This document shows positions 36,594 to 64,000 of a DNA stretch of 64,000 bases, one piece after another; the first letter of the stretch is position 1, and every line of letters begins with the position of its first letter. The notes beneath the pieces were generated by a model. That model saw only the letters and a program-made list of their open reading frames with translations, did not search any database and had not been told where the DNA came from. Source of the DNA: Zeus faber (lineage: Eukaryota > Chordata > Actinopteri > Zeiformes > Zeidae); the NCBI GenBank assembly GCA_960531495.1, contig OY482853.1, forward strand, positions 6,886,131-6,950,130. The letters run 5' to 3'. The position numbers were made by a program, and so were the translations under genes.

Positions 36594-36704
36594 GGGGGAG
36601 AGTGAGAAGGGGGGGTAGGGGGAGAAGAGAGAGGGTTGGGGAGAGGGGGGGTTGGCGCGAGATGGTGGAGGGAGAAAGGCAGAGGGAGAGGGGGGAGAAG
36701 GGGC

Positions 36705-36771
<67 letters not shown>

Positions 36772-39355
36772 GCGGGGTAGACGGAGAGTAATACAGTTAG
36801 TAAAGAAACAACTCAGACTCGGGCAGAAGGCTGACCATCATTCCAAACGTCTTATTCGAACTCGGCGTGTGCTTTACTTGTGACGCAGACCATGCAGCAG
36901 AGCCGGGCACACACCCCCTTGGCATTTCTCAAACTGCTTGTGGATTTGCTTTTGAACATCTCTCCCCAGCTGCGACCGGGCGGAGTCACGCGGCCCAGGC
37001 CCGGGCCGCAGTGCTCCTCACGCAATGCCCGGCCCCCGGCTTCCCGGGTGCACCGGGAGAAGCGGAGGTTTGCCAGGCGCGATACCAACTCTCATCATAT
37101 AATGACAACAATTAATACAACTCCAGGAATTTTCTTTCAGTCTTTTTTTTTTTTTCTTTTCTTTTTTCCCTCCCCGCGATCGACTCATTTGACACTCTAA
37201 ATGATGTTGATCAGTTTAAAAACAATTACTGGATTAAAAAAAAACAAAACGTTTAAAGAACTGTTAAATACCCAGTGTCAACAACTTTTCAGAAAAGAGA
37301 AAATGACAGAAGCAGAGTATCAAAAGCAGTTAAGGATGTTAAGACAAGAGGACGAACTCGAGTTGTTATCACGGCGTTGATCAGGGTCGTGACACGGACG
37401 GCGCGCGACAGGTTGTGGCGGCCTGAGCTCAAGAGAACCTCACTCCTCTGACAGTTCACAGAAAGCCTCGGCATGGAGTCTAACGTCAGCCTTTCCTGAA
37501 ACCCAGGCGGCCGAACGGACTTCAGCCCCGCCGCTCCGAGCGCCCACTCCGTGGAACGCTGCCCTCTGGCGGTCGGGATCCCTCACCACGGCGCCCGCAG
37601 CCCTGAATGTCAATAAAGGGGGGGCCAATATTTGTCTCCCGATTAAACTCGGCGTGAAATGTATTTGAAGCAATGCTTAAATGTTGCCGGCGCGGGCGTC
37701 GAGATTGACAGAAAGCTGAGGATCACAACCGGAGTGAACAATTGTGACGTGTTTACACAGCAAGTTGGTCGTGTGGGAGCGATGGGAAACACTGCAGTAT
37801 TTATATATATATGTATATGTCCCCCCCCCCATCATGGTCCTACTAATGCAGACAATCAGTCAAGGATTTATAATTGCATCAGCGACATCCAATATGAGAT
37901 CGCAAAAACAAGATTGTAATAAGCGAGGCCACGCCTCAGGTCATTTCATCAAATATCTTCGGGGTTTGTTGTTTTTTTTTGTAAACAAAAGGCCATCTAT
38001 GTGTGCAGGAGGGTTGACCTAACGCATACCCTTTGCAAACATTCAAATGTAATGATAAAAACAAACAAACAAACAAACAGAGTTTTGGTCAATTACGACA
38101 CCTGTTGACGTGGAATAGGGAGAGCTTTGTCTCGACGCACCGAAGGGATTGTCGTTATTACCAGGGTGGATTTATGGCCGGATGAGCGCGGGGGTTTGTT
38201 GGAAGACAATTTCATCGTGGCTCGTCGCCAAACAACCGCTGAGGGTCCGTTCGGTCGTCTCAACGCTCTTTGTTGGCGGTCCCGTTGAGACGGTTAGCTC
38301 GGCGGTCAAACCGGAATTTGAGCCGGAAGAAAGGTGGCCTAAGTCCGGCCGCGCGGTTTGTTTGTTTTTCTGGGGGACGGGGTAAGAAAAAAAACAAAAA
38401 ACAAAAAAAAAAACAAGCAACAACACCATATCGTCATCTCAGAACAATGGGTTTTGGTTCCCCTGATGCACCACAACTTCTGCGCTCCGACCGCGGCAGC
38501 ACAAGATGGTCAGCTGTCTGAAGGCTCACGGGAAGAACTGACTTCGCGTCCTACGCTGGCCGCTCTGAACCCGCTACCCCAATCCTTCTTCCAAAAAAAA
38601 ACCAGTCAGCTCTAAATAACAGTCACGGAGAAGGAAGTGGAAAAGGCAGAAAGTCCAGTAAACCCGCTGGCGGTTAAAGTTCTGATGAGGTGCGGTTTCG
38701 GGGGTAAGAAGTCACAGTGAGCAGAGAGCGGGAGGGTCGGGACAGGAAGTGGTTAGTTAGGTCGGCGAGTGAGGCTGGAACTGGGACCACGAGGCTTGAC
38801 CGGCACTGTGGCACCACGCACAACTTCACAACTCTACTACGTTGAATAAAAACACATCTTTAAGTGAGAGACCACACATGCCGTCAGGGGTTTGTAGTAA
38901 TAGCGGTAGTGGAGGGTATGGCCCTCAAATGGCCCTTATGCAACACATCCTGGGATGTCTTGAGTACAAACTTGTGCTCGTGGAGTCTCCTCCCCTCGGA
39001 CTCCCTTCGCAGTGCTCCGCTGTTGTAAAACACGTTTGAACCGGCGAGATGAAAGGCAAGCAAACACTCGCTGATAACTTTCCGGTGCGGAGGAACGGGA
39101 GAGACCTCCATCCTTCCGTCCCTCCATCCACCCCTCCGCAAAATGGGGGGCAAGAGACAGAGAAGAAGCACCTCATTTGGTTTGGATTTAAAAATAAGGA
39201 AGGAAAATGAAAAACAAAAAACGGAGAAAGAGGCGCAAGAGCGAGTGTGTATAAATGGAAAATGGGCGGACCAAAGGCCATTCCTCTGTTTTGGGGCGAG
39301 GGGGAGGGGGCGGCTATTAGCTCTCAAATCTCAACCTGTGCCTGCGGAAGGGTAT

Positions 39356-39388
<33 letters not shown>

Positions 39389-39423
39389 GGAGATAGTTAG
39401 TTAGTCTCCTTCCAAACCAGCCG
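36300..39423 (-). other. hip1 3' UTR (probable)
   Basis: No exon of another gene was recognised between the hip1 stop codon and 36300. An AATAAA on the minus strand lies at 36305-36300. A roughly 3.1-kb UTR is plausible, since long HIP1 3' UTRs are known in mammals. It contains a long purine tract on the plus strand and several A-rich runs. Confidence 0.5.
36460..36775. repeat. Long polypurine (GA)n/(G)n tract
   Basis: Over about 315 nt the plus strand is almost purely G and A, with three long GA runs (36463-36497, 36546-36591, 36709-36765) separated by G-rich segments. In the hip1 transcript it would be a CU-rich tract. Confidence 0.93.
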
Positions 39424-59676
<20,253 letters not shown>

Positions 59677-59951
59677 CTGTGAAGAAGAGGAAGGAAAAAA
59701 AGTTTGAGTTTAAAGCTCCGAATGCTTTGTTTTAAAATTCGAAGCCATGTTACTTCTCAGGTAACTGCCGTTCCTACTTCTAAGAGCAAAAAAATAATAA
59801 TAAATGAGCTCGAGCGAGGGATGAATGACCCACTTTCAGCAGCGGCCTGGAGACTTAGTATTTAAGGCAGACCCAGAGGCCCGAGCTCGTGTCCTGTTCA
59901 GTTGTGGAGCTACAGCACCAGTGTGACAGAGCAAACAGCAGGTTCAGAAAA

Positions 59952-60084
<133 letters not shown>

Positions 60085-60193
60085 AACTTCAGGACAAAAT
60101 CATTTTTAAATTCAGGCGGCAATGAGAAGAGAAAGACAATCCACCATCCATGTAGAAAAAAAACCTTCCACCTCAATACTTTGTTTGAGTGGT

Positions 60194-60222
60194 CACTATG
60201 GTCACGGATTGTGACCATAGTG
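60194..60222. other. Perfect 12-bp inverted repeat (hairpin)
   Basis: CACTATGGTCAC, loop GGATT, GTGACCATAGTG: a perfect stem with a 5-nt loop. Confidence 0.9.
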
Positions 60223-60730
60223 TACGGTTGTAATTAATGATTGTAGCACCCGGAGTCAGGAGAGCAGAGGAAGTGCTTTGCATAGTCTCACTTCCCCCAG
60301 ATGTCCTGAGTGGGCCAGATGTCCTTTCCCTGCAGGCCTGGGTGTCCACCAAGTGAAATCATGGGGAGGGTTGGACCGGAGTGACGAGCAAGGGGACATC
60401 GGTGGGAAACAGAGTGAGAGAAGAAGACGGTAAGGAATGACAAACTGATACGAGAGGCCGCAGCATCCTGGTCAGGTGCTTGGTTGTATCTCTAGGGGAG
60501 TATCTCCGCACCCACGCATATTACACAGATTTACTGTCTCAACATGCCAGTGGGAAGAAAGAAAACCCCCACACTGATACTTTTTTCATTTTTTCCCTTT
60601 CATATAAAAAGCCCCATGATGAGGGACGGAACTGTTTGATGTATCATTATTTACAACAATCCGAGTCTAAAATGGATTTAACGAAATGAAATTTCACAAG
60701 TGGCAGCCACTGGTAAAGCAACAGGATAAG

Positions 60731-60763
60731 GGAAGGAAGGAAGGAAGGAAGGAAGGAAGGAAA
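60731..60763. repeat. (GGAA)n microsatellite
   Basis: Eight GGAA units in the upstream hip1 intron; GGAA arrays can act as ETS-factor sites. Confidence 0.92.
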
Positions 60764-63700
60764 GGTATCACCCGCATACTGGTCAGTGGATTATAATTTC
60801 ACACCATCCATGACGCTGCACTTGCATTGTGATTCTCCTGATGACAAGGCACCAGCAGAGCATGTTTAAATGATGACCGCTGCCATGAAACATATATGAG
60901 GCGACAGGCAGGACACCGTTATAAATACATCAGCAGACGGCAAACTCAAACAACACTAGTCCTGCTCTGGGGGCCGTGTATCAATTACAATTTTTCAATA
61001 ATGGTACAGATGCCTTGACTGGTACGGATACCGGCTCCTAAACAAAACTTATTCAAGACAGATTTCCTATCACTGAATACCAGAAATACAGAGTTTAAGG
61101 TCATATACCGCTGCATGGTATAGTCTTTAAAAAAGCAATGTAACACATTTAGTTGTAATGCATAAACTTTAAGTTCTGGCTCACGGACACTGAAGAGGAA
61201 AAAGTATCCGAAATTGGTATCAAATAGTACTTGAAAGTATCGATACAATTCAGCCAATAGCGTTAAGGAATATCATCTCAATATCCAGTCGTACCGGCTG
61301 CGTGTCTGTCTCTTTTACCAGTCAATAGACAAGTTGACATGACATTTCCAACTTTTACAATAATAAGCGACGGTAAGAATATCATTGTGGGGGTTGAGAC
61401 TGAATATGGCAGGAACTTGAAAAGCCAAGCCCTCCCTGTGTTCTTAACATTTTCATGTGACCCCTCCCCTATATTGGGGGAAAAAAAGAAAACTTGAGTT
61501 TCAGAGAAGTTTTTGTCCCGCCACGGTTTGTCGCCATGTGAGTAGGTCACATCAGGTATCTTACACAAGTGAGACATGTTCCTGCAACCAATTCCATTCC
61601 AAAGATCAGAATCTGGTATGTTTGTTGCATTGTGTGTCGTAACAATAATATAAATGTTGCAGAAACGCAGAGGCCCCAGCTTGGATTCCTTTCATAGAGA
61701 AGTGGTTCACTATCAGGTTAGGGTGCTGGTGCGTGGTGTACGCACCCACAGCAGAAATAAATAACTTAGCAGGCATAATATTAATGCATAATATAAATAT
61801 TCAGCACAGCAGTGTATGTTTGATGCTGATATCTACTGAAATCTCAATTTTGCTTTTCATTAGAACATCAAAATACTTCTCACATTGTTGAGTATTGACA
61901 TTGTCAGTCATATCTGCCTTTTCATTACCTGTTGATCCTCCAATTTATTGACAAGAGGGAATATTTTGATCATGCTGTGAAACTATTCAGTGATCAGGAG
62001 GTTGATCGCAATGGAACACACGGGTCAATCACTGTTATTTTCACCCCAATAAGCAGGCATATCATAAATTATTGACCATCTTAAAAACAGACCCTAAAAT
62101 TTGGAGCACTAATGACAAAGTGTGCTGCGAAATTTGGCACTGGTGTGTGCGATGGCAACATTAAACTTTCCCACGGAAGATGAAAAACGATACAGGAAAA
62201 CCTGTCAATTTTAGAATGTTAAGCAAATAAAAGACAAAAAAAAGTCACTGTGCGCTACCCTGTGCCTCCATAAAACTATTAGTTTCCTCCCTAAAGCAAA
62301 GTTATGCCAGATTGCCCTTTACATCAACACAGGGATTTAGGAAATGCTATCTAATTTCTGCAAATAAAGCAAATTTCCTCATGGTTTGAGTACATTTAGT
62401 ATTCCCAAAGTCACTGCATGACACCGTCCAGCTTCCTTTATAAAAAGTCAGCAGTGCTGGAACTTCCCTCTTGCTGAGTTACAAGTTGTCCAGTATGATG
62501 TAATGTCCTTTTGCTGCCACACTAGGTGTTATATTTGCATTTCATTAAGCAAAAAGCCATTTTGAACATAGAAAAGCTCCACCTCATGGAAAAACTGATA
62601 CACAGACACCCAAAAAAAAAAAAAGGACAACTGATAAGAGTCCAAGTGCAAGCAGTTCCGAAACCCCTTGCCAGCTGCCCCAGGACTCTTGGCACTGGGA
62701 AGGAGTCGCTCACATGCATCAATGGCCTATTAGCTTCTTGAAGGACAGCTTCTACACAACCCACCTTATCAAGCGAAATGATGACGGCTTACAGAAATTA
62801 AATCAGAGGGGAGCGCTGGCAATTACGAGGATGGACAGAACAACAGTTTAGCTCACACTGAGTTATTATGGCTCCAGGAAGCAGTCTGCCCGACCACAAA
62901 AAATAAATAGCGACGACAATTTTTGACAAATACTTGACAGACTAGCCTACCGGAAAAATCCCTTGGCTTGACTACGGTTAGAACATGTGGAGTTAGCAGA
63001 CTCCTCGCAGGCTAAATCTGGTCCTTCAGTAGAAAACAGGACATTGATATGCTGACCGTAGCCTGGCTGTGTCCACCACACACCCAAGGCAGAGCAACAT
63101 CTCCTGCCTGCTAAATAAATCACCCCCCACCCACCTGATTGCTGACCAATTTCCCCGCAATCCGCCCTCCAGCCTTTCTGACTTATTTGCTGTGACCAAA
63201 GCATTCCTCGGGAATTTGATTTCCATCTGATTTGCAAGGAAGACAGAGCTGACCCACGTGATGCGTGTCATTGTGCCTTGTGCATGCTTTGGCACACAGG
63301 ATTCTATTGGCACTAGGTGATGTACGACGTATTGTTCCCGCTCTTAAACCATGATAAATATGAATGAAAAAAATAAATAAACAAAAAAGGTGGATGTGGC
63401 CACGGTCAACCCGGAAATTCTTCCCCAGTACAGAAGGCAGTTAGAGGTTTTAGTTGCCGAACAATCTCAGAATAATGCAATCCCGGCTATGGTACAAGTC
63501 TGCCTGGCTTAAAATGCAGGTTGCTTCCCGTGTACCAGTGTCGCTTGCCTGATTCATCTAGTACCCCTCTTCTGAAAACATGACAGATGTAATTGACCTT
63601 GAATATTTGGAATAGGTCCCGTTGTTTTGGTCTCTGGTACTCAGCCCCGTACGCCATAAACCAGGTTTTCCTTCCAGCATTGGCAGATGGAGCATTCACT

Positions 63701-64000
63701 GTGCGACCTACACTCAAATCCATCCCCCACGTCTTGTTTCCCCAAACTCCATAAAAGCACTTTGGGAGCAGGACCGGGGGAGGAGATCCCCAAGGAACTT
63801 TGGGAAAGATGCCTTCGATAAAATGCATGAATCATGCGTCTGAGCAAAAAAAAAAAAAGAAAGAAAAAAAAAATGTAGTGCTCCACTGCAAAATTGTACA
63901 CCCCACCCACTTCACAAAAAGGTCAAGCTTTCCAACATCTATGAGATGTGAACATGCGACAGGTACTGCTAAGCACCGGCGAACCGTGCGCCCGTTCTGG

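Noticed and set aside
63487..63828. 113-residue minus-strand open frame near the right edge
   Set aside because: No recognised family, no start context or splice signals supporting it, and it does not resemble the missing HIP1 N-terminus.

Overview
This window looks like a stretch of teleost fish chromosome. It holds intron-rich vertebrate genes, fifteen CA/GT dinucleotide tracts longer than about 60 nt, Tc1, hAT-like, pogo-like and Ty3/gypsy relics, and fish LINE tails. No species is claimed. Four protein-coding genes were rebuilt by following reading frame and splice sites by eye: 50 coding exons in all. Every exon junction kept frame, and the products align with known vertebrate families remembered from general knowledge. 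No database search was run.

Layout, left to right. (1) 39-2249, minus strand: the 5' seven coding exons of a TMEM120A-like (TACAN) membrane protein; the 3' part lies off the left edge. (2) 2.6-7.2 kb: intergenic DNA with a decayed, nested Ty3/gypsy element. (3) 7.2-17 kb, plus strand: gdpd1 (GDE4), complete, ten coding exons, 317 residues, with an NRF1/YY1-type promoter. (4) 18.3-29.2 kb, plus strand: ypel2, complete, four coding exons, 119 residues, with a GC-rich promoter and a 5' non-coding exon. (5) 29.5-36.2 kb: intergenic DNA with two deleted Tc1 copies, a terminal-inverted-repeat MITE, a very long (ACGC)n/(AC)n tract and an AT palindromic tract. (6) 36.3-59.7 kb, minus strand: hip1, 29 coding exons (1016 residues plus stop). 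It lacks only the N-terminal exon(s), which lie beyond the right edge or were not recognised; 59.7-64 kb appears to be its first intron.

The genes do not form one pathway. HIP1 (clathrin/PIP2/actin adaptor) and GDPD1 (lysophospholipase D) both act at membranes. TMEM120A is a multipass membrane protein and YPEL2 a small zinc-binding protein. In human, TMEM120A and HIP1 sit at 7q11.23, while GDPD1 and YPEL2 are neighbours at 17q22; here the second pair lies between the first pair.

The most notable signals concern splicing. The first visible hip1 intron has all the marks of a minor-spliceosome (U12) AT-AC intron. The last gdpd1 intron is GC-AG. Long (GU)n tracts directly abut several splice sites, and 12 of 13 long dinucleotide tracts inside the genes read as GU on the transcribed sense. 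All three Tc1 copies carry the same internal deletion.
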